Part shown: positions 51,918 to 61,456 of the stretch, piece by piece
Layout: the number at the start of each line of letters is the position of its first letter
Position numbering within the stretch: position 1 is the stretch's first letter
Assembly: GCF_024347635.1 (NCBI RefSeq)
Contig: NZ_AP025510.1
Location: 496,001-560,000, forward strand
Length of the DNA: 64,000 nucleotides
DNA from: Vibrio tasmaniensis
Lineage (GTDB): Bacteria; Pseudomonadota; Gammaproteobacteria; Enterobacterales; Vibrionaceae
Direction of reading: 5' to 3'
Notes under the pieces: model-generated
What the model was told of the DNA's origin: nothing
Database searches by the model: none
What the model saw: only the letters and a program-made list of their open reading frames with translations
Made by a program: the position numbers and the translations under genes

Positions 51918-52529
51918 TCAATTTGAAAGTTTCGCCATCAATTCCTTTTTCCGTTTCTGATCTTGATATTCTTTCTCTATGCAAGAAGAAAGTAGCGCTT
52001 CTGCTTGTTTGGGAGACAGTATAAAAATGCCATCATTATCACCTAATACAATATCACCTGGATTTATCTTATTGCCTGCTATTTCAATGGCCGTATCGAG
52101 AGTACCACCAGGCACATTGGCATTGGCATGAGTGGTTAGAGCACTCACGCCAACTGAAAATATTGGCAACCTTAACTCTTTAAGCGCATGCAAATCGGTG
52201 ACTTTGCCAGACATGACGATCCCAGAGAGTCCTTTAATCTGAGCGGCTAAGGTTCGCAATTCTCCCCAGCAAGCGTAGTCAGTATTTCCTGTACACTCAA
52301 TGACCAAAACCTCCTTTGCCTTTGCTTGGATGAGAGCCTCCCTTAGAACGCTAGCGTTAGGTAGGTGTATTTTGGCTGTGCGAACACGGCCAACCAATTT
52401 AACGTTTTCTATAATTGGACGAACACCTGAAAGGTAACCATCATTGGTGAGATGCCCCAAAGTTGAAGCCGATACGGCTTTAAAGGCTTCAACGAGTTCA
52501 TCTTCCCTAGGTTTATGCGGGTATGGCAT
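51918..52529 (-). CDS. RraA / HMG-aldolase family protein at the end of the siderophore operon
   Basis: A 203-residue protein of the RraA-like fold, shared by 4-hydroxy-4-methyl-2-oxoglutarate aldolases with oxaloacetate decarboxylase side activity and by RraA, an RNase E inhibitor. ACWGELRTLAAQ and GDNDGIFIL are family segments. The catalytic G-x-V-R-D reads GKVTDL: the Asp is kept but Arg is Thr. It overlaps acsA by 17 bp, so it is co-translated. A link to citrate, oxaloacetate or 2-oxoglutarate supply for the siderophore is possible but inferred. I do not recall it in known achromobactin clusters. Confidence 0.82.
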   Translation of the reverse strand: MPYPHKPREDELVEAFKAVSASTLGHLTNDGYLSGVRPIIENVKLVGRVRTAKIHLPNASVLREALIQAKAKEVLVIECTGNTDYACWGELRTLAAQIKGLSGIVMSGKVTDLHALKELRLPIFSVGVSALTTHANANVPGGTLDTAIEIAGNKINPGDIVLGDNDGIFILSPKQAEALLSSCIEKEYQDQKRKKELMAKLSN

Positions 52530-54405
52530 TTGAAGACTCTCGCTTTATACTTAATGCCTTTGCGCGTTTGAATGGGTTGACCACGTCACCTTTTCCAAAT
52601 GGCATACTACCGGGGCCTCCTGCGCGATCTATCATAGGGCTTAGGAGATATTTTTGCGGCCAAGTCTCTTTTTCAAACAGCGTTGCAATAATGATATTTT
52701 TGGTTATGTCGCTGAAACCAATGGAATTTACCAGCTCAAGAATACAGGCTTCCATCAGTGTCCAAAGCTTTGCCTCTTCAATATTGTAAGTCAGTGAGAG
52801 TGTTTCAATGATTGAACGCATGTTGACTTGAATACCAAGAGTTTGAAGCCAGAACAGAAGCGCTTCTGGTGTATCATGATAAAGAGTATTGGCATGGCCG
52901 GGCTTGATACAATATTGAGGATCTTCCAAGCCATTATTTTCTAATTCAGGCACACAGATCCGAAGTGAGTCATGATCACGCAGTAATAACCCTGTGACTT
53001 GGCCTTTCTTCCAGACCAGCACAGCGTTTTGTCCGTGAACTTCAGCGGTCATACCGAGCTTGAACATTCTCAGGTTGACTTCAAAGAAGCAGTGACACAG
53101 CTCACTGAACAACACGGACACATGGTGTTTAGTTACTTCTAATTGGCGATAGGCAAGCCACTCATTGAAAAAGTGTTCTTTACTGCCTAAAAGCGGCGTA
53201 CCTAAAGCGGCCATGGGAAGTAGCTTGGTATCTGTGTCATTGAGAAGTGGTTGTGGGTAGCGTCGAACCATCGCTGATAGGTGTCGAGGCGCATCATCAA
53301 ATAAGGTGGCGTTTGGCGGCATAAATGCCCACCATCGTCCTTCTTCACATAGGTGCATTTTTTTTGCTAAGACGGGGTCACGCTTCTGGGCTTGTTTTAG
53401 GAGGGATTCACTGAGCTCACCATTTATCATTTTGACAGCTGGTAAATAGCGAGATGCCCCGAGAGAATATACCGCCATAGGGAGTTTCAAGTGGTCACAA
53501 CTGTCGAAGCAAGGAGTCATTGAACGTAATGAAGACGTCGCAAAGAAATTGCTGGAAGAATAATCCAATCGAATACAGATATCGCTTGAAAAATGTTCAC
53601 CTAATTGCTGTTCTAATACATTTTCGTATTGCCAAGGGTGTACAGGCAATGCAGTGTGGCTGTCATTAATTTTCTTTTTGTGCAGTTCGGCATCCAGTAT
53701 GACTTGCTGAGCTGGTGGTAAAAGAAAATCTTTTGGTGAATAGGGTTGGGCATCATTTAACTCTGTGCCTTTTCTAAGCCAATCTTTACGAATGGCTACC
53801 CAGTTTAAAGTAATGGACTCCCCGAATTCAGCTTGGTAAGTCAAATAGTCAGTATCGTTTAGACCTTGTTTAGCCTTAGCTAATGGGTGGTATGGACGAT
53901 CTCTCAGAGATGCCCATTGCTCCATAGCGAGAAAAAAGTCGGCATTCTTTTTTGATAATAAATGAGTGCTAGAAATATTATGTTGTTGTGAAAGCGCAGT
54001 TTGGCGAAGGCTGATAGCAAGCACATCTTTAAACAGCTTCATTCCTTTAGCGTTGTCCTGATATTTATTTTGTACTCCTTGAAGGGCAAGCTCTAAGAAC
54101 ATTTGAGGTGAAATTCCTTCAATCGTTTTGTTGTCTCTGCAAAGGTAGACGGGGGTTCCGGCAATGCGTTTCCATCGTTGAGTAATGGTCGGTTGCAAAG
54201 CTACTATGATGGATTGCGCTCCCTTTAGATCAAAGTCCCATTTCCAAATAGACTCTGTAATTGATGGGTATTGTAGGTCTAAATCATGATAAGTAGACGT
54301 AAATGATGACGCTGTAAATATCGCCAAATCCCCAAAAAATTCTTCGGCCAATAGACAATCGACCAAATCCTGTGTCACCTGCTCAATGGCATGGTAATTA
54401 AACAT
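52513..54405 (-). CDS. acsA: NIS siderophore synthetase, AcsA-like
   Basis: A 630-residue IucA/IucC-family synthetase that couples a carboxylate (via its adenylate) to an amine or alcohol. The family segments are HPWQYENVLEQQ, EVHGQNAVLVWKKGQ, LLLRDHDSLR and a C-terminal FhuF-like iron-reductase-type region that ends MIDRAGGPGSMPFGKGDVVNPF. Strong SD AAAGGAG. It lies 11 bp after acsB. In achromobactin and staphyloferrin B routes the third synthetase adds to the citrate-amine intermediate; the exact substrate here is inferred from order. Confidence 0.87.
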   Translation of the reverse strand: MFNYHAIEQVTQDLVDCLLAEEFFGDLAIFTASSFTSTYHDLDLQYPSITESIWKWDFDLKGAQSIIVALQPTITQRWKRIAGTPVYLCRDNKTIEGISPQMFLELALQGVQNKYQDNAKGMKLFKDVLAISLRQTALSQQHNISSTHLLSKKNADFFLAMEQWASLRDRPYHPLAKAKQGLNDTDYLTYQAEFGESITLNWVAIRKDWLRKGTELNDAQPYSPKDFLLPPAQQVILDAELHKKKINDSHTALPVHPWQYENVLEQQLGEHFSSDICIRLDYSSSNFFATSSLRSMTPCFDSCDHLKLPMAVYSLGASRYLPAVKMINGELSESLLKQAQKRDPVLAKKMHLCEEGRWWAFMPPNATLFDDAPRHLSAMVRRYPQPLLNDTDTKLLPMAALGTPLLGSKEHFFNEWLAYRQLEVTKHHVSVLFSELCHCFFEVNLRMFKLGMTAEVHGQNAVLVWKKGQVTGLLLRDHDSLRICVPELENNGLEDPQYCIKPGHANTLYHDTPEALLFWLQTLGIQVNMRSIIETLSLTYNIEEAKLWTLMEACILELVNSIGFSDITKNIIIATLFEKETWPQKYLLSPMIDRAGGPGSMPFGKGDVVNPFKRAKALSIKRESSNAIPA

Positions 54406-54416
54406 ACGTTTCTCCT

Positions 54417-55181
54417 TTACCTTTTTAGAATGTCTATTTTTGTTTGTAATGCCCTAAACGCCGTACCGCGTTCATCACCGAGTACGAATACGTTCATTCC
54501 TTCGTCTTTCCATGTGCTGTGATCTTGAGAGGTTCGAGGGATAACGCCATACCCAATCTCGCCCTTTTTTCCTGCCTCACGACAATGCTGAAGTGCGTCG
54601 ATAACTTTGGGGTGTGAGGTTTCCCAAGGCACTCCCAGAGATTGAGAAAGATCGGCTGCGCCTTCTAGAATCATATCTAACCCTTCGGTCGATACGATTT
54701 CTTCGATGTTGGATACGCCCGTAGCACTTTCGATCATGGCGATAAGCATGATTTCATCATTCATTTTCTGTATGTACTGCTTCAGAGACTGATGGCCAAA
54801 GGATCCCGGTCGCCCTGCATTTAAGCTTCGATGTCCTACGGGGTGATACTTGCAGGCTTGAATTGCATTGAGTACTTCGGTCGCGTTTTTCACATTGGGT
54901 AGGACAATACCTTGTGCGCCGCCATCCAAGAGCCGAAGGATTGTTTTCTCGTTAAAATCGGCGACTCGTACCAAAGGGGTGATCGAATAGCTTTCGGCTG
55001 TACGGATCATATTTTCAATCGTTTCTGGATTGATAAGTACGTGTTCCATGTCGATGATGACGAAGTCATAGCCCGCTTCGGCAATCAGCTCAATCATCGC
55101 AGGTGCCGGAATAGAACAAATGATCCCGTACACCGTTTCACTGTTTCCTATCTTCTGCTTCAGTTGATTTTGTCTAAGCAT
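54417..55181 (-). CDS. acsB: HpcH/HpaI aldolase-like citrate-forming enzyme, AcsB/SbnG-like
   Basis: A 254-residue TIM-barrel protein of the HpcH/HpaI family. Metal and substrate residues appear in VIIDMEH, ACKYHPVGHRSLNAGR and MIESATGVSNIEEI. The homologue SbnG of the staphyloferrin B cluster makes citrate from oxaloacetate and acetyl-CoA, and AcsB is thought to do the same for achromobactin. I take ATG 55181, overlapping acsC by 8 bp; the frame extends 71 codons upstream inside acsC but without similarity. It would free siderophore synthesis from TCA-cycle citrate. Confidence 0.85.
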   Translation of the reverse strand: MLRQNQLKQKIGNSETVYGIICSIPAPAMIELIAEAGYDFVIIDMEHVLINPETIENMIRTAESYSITPLVRVADFNEKTILRLLDGGAQGIVLPNVKNATEVLNAIQACKYHPVGHRSLNAGRPGSFGHQSLKQYIQKMNDEIMLIAMIESATGVSNIEEIVSTEGLDMILEGAADLSQSLGVPWETSHPKVIDALQHCREAGKKGEIGYGVIPRTSQDHSTWKDEGMNVFVLGDERGTAFRALQTKIDILKR

Positions 55182-57027
55182 TTGACTTCCTAAATCTGTG
55201 TAGTGGATTAGGAACCTGCTTAAAACGACGCTCACCATCACCAAGTAATCGTCGCTTGGTGAGTTCTTCCACTTCATAGGTCGGCGCAAAGAGGTCAAAT
55301 AGCTCAAAGCGCTCAGCCAGCTCTGGGTGATTTTGTTGGTAGGTGTAAATCGTGTCTGCGACTTGCTCCCAGAACAGCGACTCTGAGAGTTCAAAATGTT
55401 GTTTTAGGAAAATGGCAAGATCGGAAAGACAAATAAAGAAGAAACAGTCACAAGAAAAATCTCTAACCGCGTCTACATCATCGGTAATAATGAACGAGTT
55501 GCGGTTTAGTTTTTTGTGGCTTTCAGGCATATCGACAAGTGTTGGGGAAAGTTCAGGGCGAGTTAAGTGCTCGGTAGAGTAGCGAACGCCATCATGAAAA
55601 TCTTTTAATGCGATTCGTGTTGGCATTCCATCGCGCATGATCAGAACAATATTTTGACCGTGAGATTCCATGCCAATGCCTTCAGCGTACAACATATGTA
55701 TGATAGGTTGCACGGTGACATTCAACAGTTGACTAACCCAGGTATTGAGCCCGTATTTTTCTATCCAAGGCGCAATAAACGGCGCTGAATCGGAATCGTT
55801 ATATTGGTTGTCGAGATGACTCAATCCATTGAATGGAACCGCAGACTCTCCCTCGTCTAAATATGAGTGAATGCTTTCTCGCCAGATCGCGCCAAGCGAA
55901 CCATAGGTTTGGGGTTTTCGAGTGTCATTGATTTTATCTTGATTGAAACTGATCCCTGCAATTTCTTTCAAAATAACGAATCTGAGATTTCTGGCGGTAT
56001 CATTGCTTTCAATGAGGTTTTGCAGCCAATCAGTGATGATTGGGCCGTTTAATACGGTGTGATTGGCAAGTATTCGAGTGCTCGATGTATTGGTGAGGTT
56101 CATCGATAGCTTTAGGTATTCTTTTGCTGGATCGTGGTTATTTTGGAGTGTTCGAATGGACTGCTGTGCTTGATATTTTTCGTTTGATTCTCCGAGATAA
56201 ATAAGTTCACCATTGGACAGTTCATGAGCAAAGTTCGACATGATCGTATGTTCCCATTGCCAAGGGTGAACGGGTATCAATCGATAGTCGGTGGTGGTTT
56301 TGTTAAGTGCATTCAACTTTTCTTCAAACAATACTTTTATTGAGTGGTCGACTGAATCAAGGAAAAAGTGGTCTGCATTAAGGTGATGGGATACTTTACA
56401 GTCAGATCGTGTTTTACTAATAGCTAGCCAAACAACGTTGAAAGCGTGTCCAAATTCAGGACCATATAATTGGTTATCACTGACAGAAAATCCCATGCGT
56501 GACTTGTAGCACGGGTGGTAACTATGGGCGTCCATAAAATGACGCTCTAACTCTTCGGGTGATAATTGAGTGGCAGGGACGGATGGGCTGTATCCTTGTA
56601 CCCGTGATTGCAAATCTTTAATGAAAGTTTGCTCTAACTCTGCTATGAAACTAGCAAATCTAGGGCTCTGCTTTTCTACACTCAACAGTTCTTCCAACAT
56701 TTGATGAAGATGAGCCGGTGATTTTTCTCCTGAGCTGGATATGCGAACCAAAGTGGTATGGTACAAACGAATCAATTGAAAGCTATCGCTCAACAAGCCA
56801 GAGCATTCATAGATGACGGTGTCTCCGTTATCATCTACGCCCATGGCTTGAAACATTGTGCCAGAGTCCAAATGGCAAGCGTTATAGCTCACCACGTCTT
56901 CATACAACAACGTTTGTAATAATTGCCCTAAGAGTCGATATTCAACGGTGAGGTGTTGTGTGTTTTCTTGTGCAGAAAAAAGACAATACGTCTTTGGGTG
57001 GCCATTATTTGTTTGCTCAATAGGCAT
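55174..57027 (-). CDS. acsC: NIS siderophore synthetase, AcsC-like
   Basis: A 617-residue IucA/IucC-family enzyme. It has VHPWQWEHTIMSNFAHELSN, SMNLTNTSSTRIL, GMESHGQNIVLIMRDGMPTRIALKDFHDG, and a C-terminal FhuF-like half. In the achromobactin scheme AcsC is a type B synthetase that handles 2-oxoglutarate; assignment here rests on gene order. It is 16 bp after the exporter gene and starts with ATG after AAGGA. Confidence 0.87.
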   Translation of the reverse strand: MPIEQTNNGHPKTYCLFSAQENTQHLTVEYRLLGQLLQTLLYEDVVSYNACHLDSGTMFQAMGVDDNGDTVIYECSGLLSDSFQLIRLYHTTLVRISSSGEKSPAHLHQMLEELLSVEKQSPRFASFIAELEQTFIKDLQSRVQGYSPSVPATQLSPEELERHFMDAHSYHPCYKSRMGFSVSDNQLYGPEFGHAFNVVWLAISKTRSDCKVSHHLNADHFFLDSVDHSIKVLFEEKLNALNKTTTDYRLIPVHPWQWEHTIMSNFAHELSNGELIYLGESNEKYQAQQSIRTLQNNHDPAKEYLKLSMNLTNTSSTRILANHTVLNGPIITDWLQNLIESNDTARNLRFVILKEIAGISFNQDKINDTRKPQTYGSLGAIWRESIHSYLDEGESAVPFNGLSHLDNQYNDSDSAPFIAPWIEKYGLNTWVSQLLNVTVQPIIHMLYAEGIGMESHGQNIVLIMRDGMPTRIALKDFHDGVRYSTEHLTRPELSPTLVDMPESHKKLNRNSFIITDDVDAVRDFSCDCFFFICLSDLAIFLKQHFELSESLFWEQVADTIYTYQQNHPELAERFELFDLFAPTYEVEELTKRRLLGDGERRFKQVPNPLHRFRKSNA

Positions 57028-57043
57028 AAGTAAAAATCCTTAT

Positions 57044-58477
57044 CTATTTATGATTACGCGTCGTCGTGACGGGTGAACGGGTATTTAAGTGAGTGTGATC
57101 TGGTTTTTGTATCGTGTTGGCAGGAAAGCGCCATGCAAGCGGAATTACGGCAATACATAAGACACCAACGATGATAAATACTTCGCTGATTGCCGAAGCG
57201 TATCCCGTGCCTTCTTGTATATGGTGAGGCTCTGTTCCGAGTTCTATCCATAGTGCGCCAGCGAGCAAAGCAATGGACGCGCAGAGCCGTCGGGATAGGT
57301 TATTCATGACTGCACCTTGAGTGATCATCTCCTCAGAAAGCGTGTTGATGCCTGCTGTGGTGATAGGGATATAAGATAAACCGACGCCAGCGCCTCGGAT
57401 GAAAGCGAGAATGCCGAAAATCCAAAATGGGACTTCTTTGGTGACAAAGCCAAAGCCAATGGTTCCCAAACCTGTCATAAGTAAACCAATTGAGACCAGT
57501 TTATTGGGGGCGTTTTTATCTAACCGCTTTCCACCAAGTTGACCAAATGTGCTTGCACTGAGAGCAGTGATCAGTAGAACAACCCCAGTGAATATTGGGC
57601 TATAACCCAAAACAACTTGTATTAGTAACGGAAGAAGAAACAGAGTTTCAAACATCCCAATAGCCTGAGTAGTCGCGACGACAACACTGCTTCGGTATCC
57701 CTTGGTTTTGAAAAGCCTGACGTTTAAAAGTGGGTCTTCGGTATTCAGTGATTTGAAGACAAAGCCCCCTAAGCACATCAATCCGAGCGCAAACGGTGCC
57801 ACAACGGTAGGTTCAGAAAGCGCACTCAGCGTTGTGATTCGCCCTGTTGTTACCAAAATAGCGCCGAGTCCTAGAGCAATTAAAAGGTAGCCAATACCAT
57901 CAAAGGTCGGCACCGGCTTCTTGTCTGATGACGGCAATATTTTCAAAGCCATCATGATCGTGATGAGTGAAATTGGAAGGTTGAAAATAAACAGTCCATG
58001 CCAGTCATACACCGTCAGGATGAGGCTACCGACTAACGGACCAAAAGCGGGAGCTAGCATGACAGCGGCCCCCCATAACCCTGTAATGCTGCCTCTTTTT
58101 TCTTTTGGGTACACTGAGTAGATAATGGCAAGTGAAAGCGGAATCATCAGCCCACTGGCAATACCTTGCACTCCTCGCGAGATAAGCAGTTGTTCAATGG
58201 ACTGAGCGTAAGCACCAATAACTGACCCGATGAGAAATAGCGAACACCCAATAATGTAAATCCACTTTCTATTCCATTTGGCCGCTAGATAGCTAGTTAG
58301 TGGCATGGTCATTCCCATAGCAGTCATGAAAATAACGATGATCCATGTCGCCAGTACAGTGCTCAAATTAAAATGGTCAATAAATATCGGGATGGCGGGG
58401 TTAACCATACTGTTATTTAGACTGACGGTCGTCGTGCCCAACATGACACAAATAACAACCCAGATGGGATTGTTCAT
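57044..58477 (-). CDS. MFS siderophore exporter, YhcA/DHA2 type
   Basis: A 477-residue inner-membrane transporter with about 14 hydrophobic segments. Motif A-like YLAAKWNRKWIY follows the second helix, and RGVQGIASGLMIPLSLAIIYSVYP is typical of DHA2 drug exporters. It overlaps acsE by 4 bp (ATGA) and lies inside the biosynthetic operon, so export of the finished siderophore is the likely job, as for YhcA in achromobactin clusters. Proton-coupled drug efflux is the alternative. Confidence 0.88.
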   Translation of the reverse strand: MNNPIWVVICVMLGTTTVSLNNSMVNPAIPIFIDHFNLSTVLATWIIVIFMTAMGMTMPLTSYLAAKWNRKWIYIIGCSLFLIGSVIGAYAQSIEQLLISRGVQGIASGLMIPLSLAIIYSVYPKEKRGSITGLWGAAVMLAPAFGPLVGSLILTVYDWHGLFIFNLPISLITIMMALKILPSSDKKPVPTFDGIGYLLIALGLGAILVTTGRITTLSALSEPTVVAPFALGLMCLGGFVFKSLNTEDPLLNVRLFKTKGYRSSVVVATTQAIGMFETLFLLPLLIQVVLGYSPIFTGVVLLITALSASTFGQLGGKRLDKNAPNKLVSIGLLMTGLGTIGFGFVTKEVPFWIFGILAFIRGAGVGLSYIPITTAGINTLSEEMITQGAVMNNLSRRLCASIALLAGALWIELGTEPHHIQEGTGYASAISEVFIIVGVLCIAVIPLAWRFPANTIQKPDHTHLNTRSPVTTTRNHK

Positions 58478-59694
58478 GCGGTTTCCTTATGACCACGTTC
58501 AACCGGCAAATAGCGAATTTGAGGTTGCGGGTGACACAGAAAATTCACATGTGAAATGTTATACCCGTAGGCGCCAGCGAGTGGTAAAACCAAGACATCA
58601 CCAATGTTGACCCCGTTCAATTGGACGTTGCGGCTCAGAATGTCTTTTGGAGTGCATAACTGCCCGACAACCGTCCATGAGGGAGCGAGGAGCATATCAT
58701 CGGCGTCTGAGGGCTCACATGCGATGTGTATGATTGGGTGATCGTGACCTTGTGCCGCGGGTAAGCGAAACTGATGAGTTCCACCTCGACAAACGAGAAA
58801 TGCTTGCCCATGACTGGATTTTTTATCCAGTACTTCTATTGCATAGTAGCCGCAGAACGCTGTGATGAATCTCCCTGGTTCAAAACGCAATACGGGAATA
58901 TCTGTCATGCTTGCTAACGCGTTGTCTAAATATTGGCAGAAATCGAACCAATTAAACTGGTCTTCACTTAAATAGTTAACACCAATCCCTCCGCCAACAT
59001 TGAGGTATGTGATATTTTCTGGTTGGTTAGACATCGCCTTCCAATTTGTCCAGCGGCAGAGATAAAAGTCGATCAGTGCTTTGTGTTTATCCAGCGATTG
59101 TTGATGAGACATAGCATGAATGTGGAAGCCTTTCAGTGAGAGGTGTTTTGAAGCGTCAACCGCGTCAATTGACCTTTTTAGATCTACTTCATCGATACCA
59201 AAAGGTGTCGCTTTTCCTGCCATGGTGAGTTTGCTTTCTAAAGCATCAGGAAGAGTTGGATTGATTCTTATAAACACTTCCTGTGTTTTATTTAGACGAG
59301 CGCAGATCGTTTGTAATCGCTCTATTTCATTAAAGCTTTCAATATGTATAGCTTGAACGTTATTTGTAATGGCATCTTCAAGCTCAGAATCTAATTTCCC
59401 AGGCCCTGAAAATACGAAGGGTATAGTCTGGTTACATTGGGATATTTGATGGATCTCTCCTCCCGACGATATTTCAAAGCCATTTACCCATGGTGCGAGA
59501 GTATCTAGGATTTGTTTGTCACTGTTGGCTTTGATGGCATAGTAAAGCTCGACGTTATTCGGTAAGTGGTTCATTAATTGGCGTATGTGTGCTTGCAAAT
59601 CGGCTAAATCATAAATAAATAATGCGATTGGGTCTGAGCTTGTTTCTTTTATATCCAAAATGGCATGCTTGATTTTCTGAGGTAAGTTAGGCAT
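58474..59694 (-). CDS. acsE: PLP-dependent decarboxylase, AcsE-like
   Basis: A 406-residue fold-III PLP enzyme related to diaminopimelate decarboxylase and SbnH. The PLP lysine is K55 in YYAIKAN; GGGIGVNY binds phosphate; CEPSDADDMLL contains the conserved Cys/Asp pair. In achromobactin synthesis AcsE is proposed to decarboxylate a citryl-serine intermediate, leaving an ethanolamine unit. ATG 59694 (overlap 8 bp with acsD) is preferred; the frame reaches 59733. Confidence 0.87.
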   Translation of the reverse strand: MPNLPQKIKHAILDIKETSSDPIALFIYDLADLQAHIRQLMNHLPNNVELYYAIKANSDKQILDTLAPWVNGFEISSGGEIHQISQCNQTIPFVFSGPGKLDSELEDAITNNVQAIHIESFNEIERLQTICARLNKTQEVFIRINPTLPDALESKLTMAGKATPFGIDEVDLKRSIDAVDASKHLSLKGFHIHAMSHQQSLDKHKALIDFYLCRWTNWKAMSNQPENITYLNVGGGIGVNYLSEDQFNWFDFCQYLDNALASMTDIPVLRFEPGRFITAFCGYYAIEVLDKKSSHGQAFLVCRGGTHQFRLPAAQGHDHPIIHIACEPSDADDMLLAPSWTVVGQLCTPKDILSRNVQLNGVNIGDVLVLPLAGAYGYNISHVNFLCHPQPQIRYLPVERGHKETA

Positions 59695-61456
59695 AGACCA
59701 CTTCCTTAGACCAAGGTGCGGTAAGGGGGGCATATTGAACTTGCTTGTCGGCTTGGGCTGCGAGTCTTACTTTAAAATTGCATTTACAAGCGACTTCCCC
59801 TGTCGTTATCAGTTCATCGATCTCTGGAGCTGGCCTAGACAAACTTGACTTGAGATTGATGAGTTCGCTTTTCACCATGTCCCACATGATTCTTTCAAGT
59901 TCCGGTGCATCCCAAGTTAGGGATAGAATCGCTTCACTGATGTTATTGATGAAAAGGCAGTAGGAAATTCTTTGCCATCCTTTATGCCTTGAGTAAATGA
60001 GGGCGTCTTTAACCTTCGGATTTAATGGTGTGTTAACGTGATGAATCCCTAAATCATCGGTAAGTTTTACGCCTTCGAAATCTCTTAATAATAGAGAGGT
60101 CGGCGTGCCATCATTATGAGCAAAAACTGTATTCTGTAAATGTGGTTCAGTGACGATACCATAGTCGAAAAATAGGCTGAGTACTGGCTGTATGAGGAGT
60201 TGTTGATATTTTTTGAACCAATCTAAACGTTCTTTTTTTGTCGCATCTTGACCAATTAACGCCTCGATCATCGGTTTTAACTGGTGATCGCGTGCAAATG
60301 CAGTTGCCGCGATTGCAAATTGAGTCTCAGGATTTGTAGAGCAGAAATTCTCACGAAGAATGACGCTCGTTTGTTCTTTGAACCAGACCTTATCTTCTTC
60401 GCTTGCATTTTCCGGCATCCAACTTAACACGGCAGGCTCTGCGGCAATCATTGCGCCTCGAAATGCAGAAGGGTTTTGTTTCATTATGTGACTAAACAAT
60501 TTGTCTATAAGTAGAGTGCTTTCCAATTCATACCACGAATTTTTTCTCACACAGTTGGTGACCCGAATATTCAAAGAACCTTTAATGAAATAAGGCATAT
60601 CTTCAAGGTACCAAGTGCGAATTGACGCAGTTGGTGCGGCTGAATACCCAGATAAACCCAAATCGCGAACCTCGCCGCTGTGGAGCAAGCGTTGCATTCT
60701 CGTATCTTTTTTTATTTGCTCGGCTTGCACGGGGTGCATTGCAATAATTGCATATCTTTCTGTGGCAGAAACCTGTGAAGCGAGCGCATTGATCGCGTCC
60801 ACGTTGGATAGACCATTTGTTTGTATGCAAAGACCGTTTTCGGGCACTTCAAATTGATAAAGAGGAGTGCTTGCCTGAAACTCCGGTGTAACTTCTTCTT
60901 GGGGAATACTATCTGGCCATACTCTAGCTTTAGGTGCTGGGTGTGACGGGTGCCCAAACCATAGGCTTTGTTCACTCGCAATGTAGGATGAAAAAGGATG
61001 GGGCGGTGGATTTTTACCATGAAACGTGAGAATTGTTTCAACTAGGTTTCGGCTTGAATTGATTTGTTCATGGAGTTCTTGATTATTCGCCGTACCGTGA
61101 GATGAATATGCTTCAAGAATAATATTAGCTAATTCTTTAAATGGGTAATGTGTCCAGCCTTTCGGTTCATTTTTTAAATAGACATTGGATAGGTAACGTT
61201 GGCTTCCTATTGAGTTTTTTCTATCAACCAGTACAAAGATTTGTGTATTTTTCGGCAGAGTGATTAGCATCGGGGTTGCTTTTCTGCTTAATTCAGACAA
61301 GTGACTGTCTGTATAAAGTTCGTCTTTTTTTTCAGGCCATTGATAGTGTATGTCTTGATTAGGCAATGCATATTCTTTTATTAGGCAGTTTAAGAGTGCG
61401 TGTGTCATCGCAAGGTCACTGACGATTTTGGGGAGTATATTGATGGCGCTTTTCAT
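59687..61456 (-). CDS. acsD: NIS siderophore synthetase, AcsD-like
   Basis: A 589-residue IucA/IucC-family enzyme. Segments HPVQAEQIKKDTRM, SGYSAAPTASIRTWY (nucleotide site), NIRVTNCVRKNSWYELEST, and TEPHLQNTVFAHNDGTPTSLLLRDFEG fit AcsD, whose Dickeya structure showed selective activation of one citrate carboxylate. The GH-x-Q motif of the other two synthetases reads PHLQN here. Coupled to acsF by TAATG. It would perform the first condensation. Confidence 0.88.
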   Translation of the reverse strand: MKSAINILPKIVSDLAMTHALLNCLIKEYALPNQDIHYQWPEKKDELYTDSHLSELSRKATPMLITLPKNTQIFVLVDRKNSIGSQRYLSNVYLKNEPKGWTHYPFKELANIILEAYSSHGTANNQELHEQINSSRNLVETILTFHGKNPPPHPFSSYIASEQSLWFGHPSHPAPKARVWPDSIPQEEVTPEFQASTPLYQFEVPENGLCIQTNGLSNVDAINALASQVSATERYAIIAMHPVQAEQIKKDTRMQRLLHSGEVRDLGLSGYSAAPTASIRTWYLEDMPYFIKGSLNIRVTNCVRKNSWYELESTLLIDKLFSHIMKQNPSAFRGAMIAAEPAVLSWMPENASEEDKVWFKEQTSVILRENFCSTNPETQFAIAATAFARDHQLKPMIEALIGQDATKKERLDWFKKYQQLLIQPVLSLFFDYGIVTEPHLQNTVFAHNDGTPTSLLLRDFEGVKLTDDLGIHHVNTPLNPKVKDALIYSRHKGWQRISYCLFINNISEAILSLTWDAPELERIMWDMVKSELINLKSSLSRPAPEIDELITTGEVACKCNFKVRLAAQADKQVQYAPLTAPWSKEVVYA

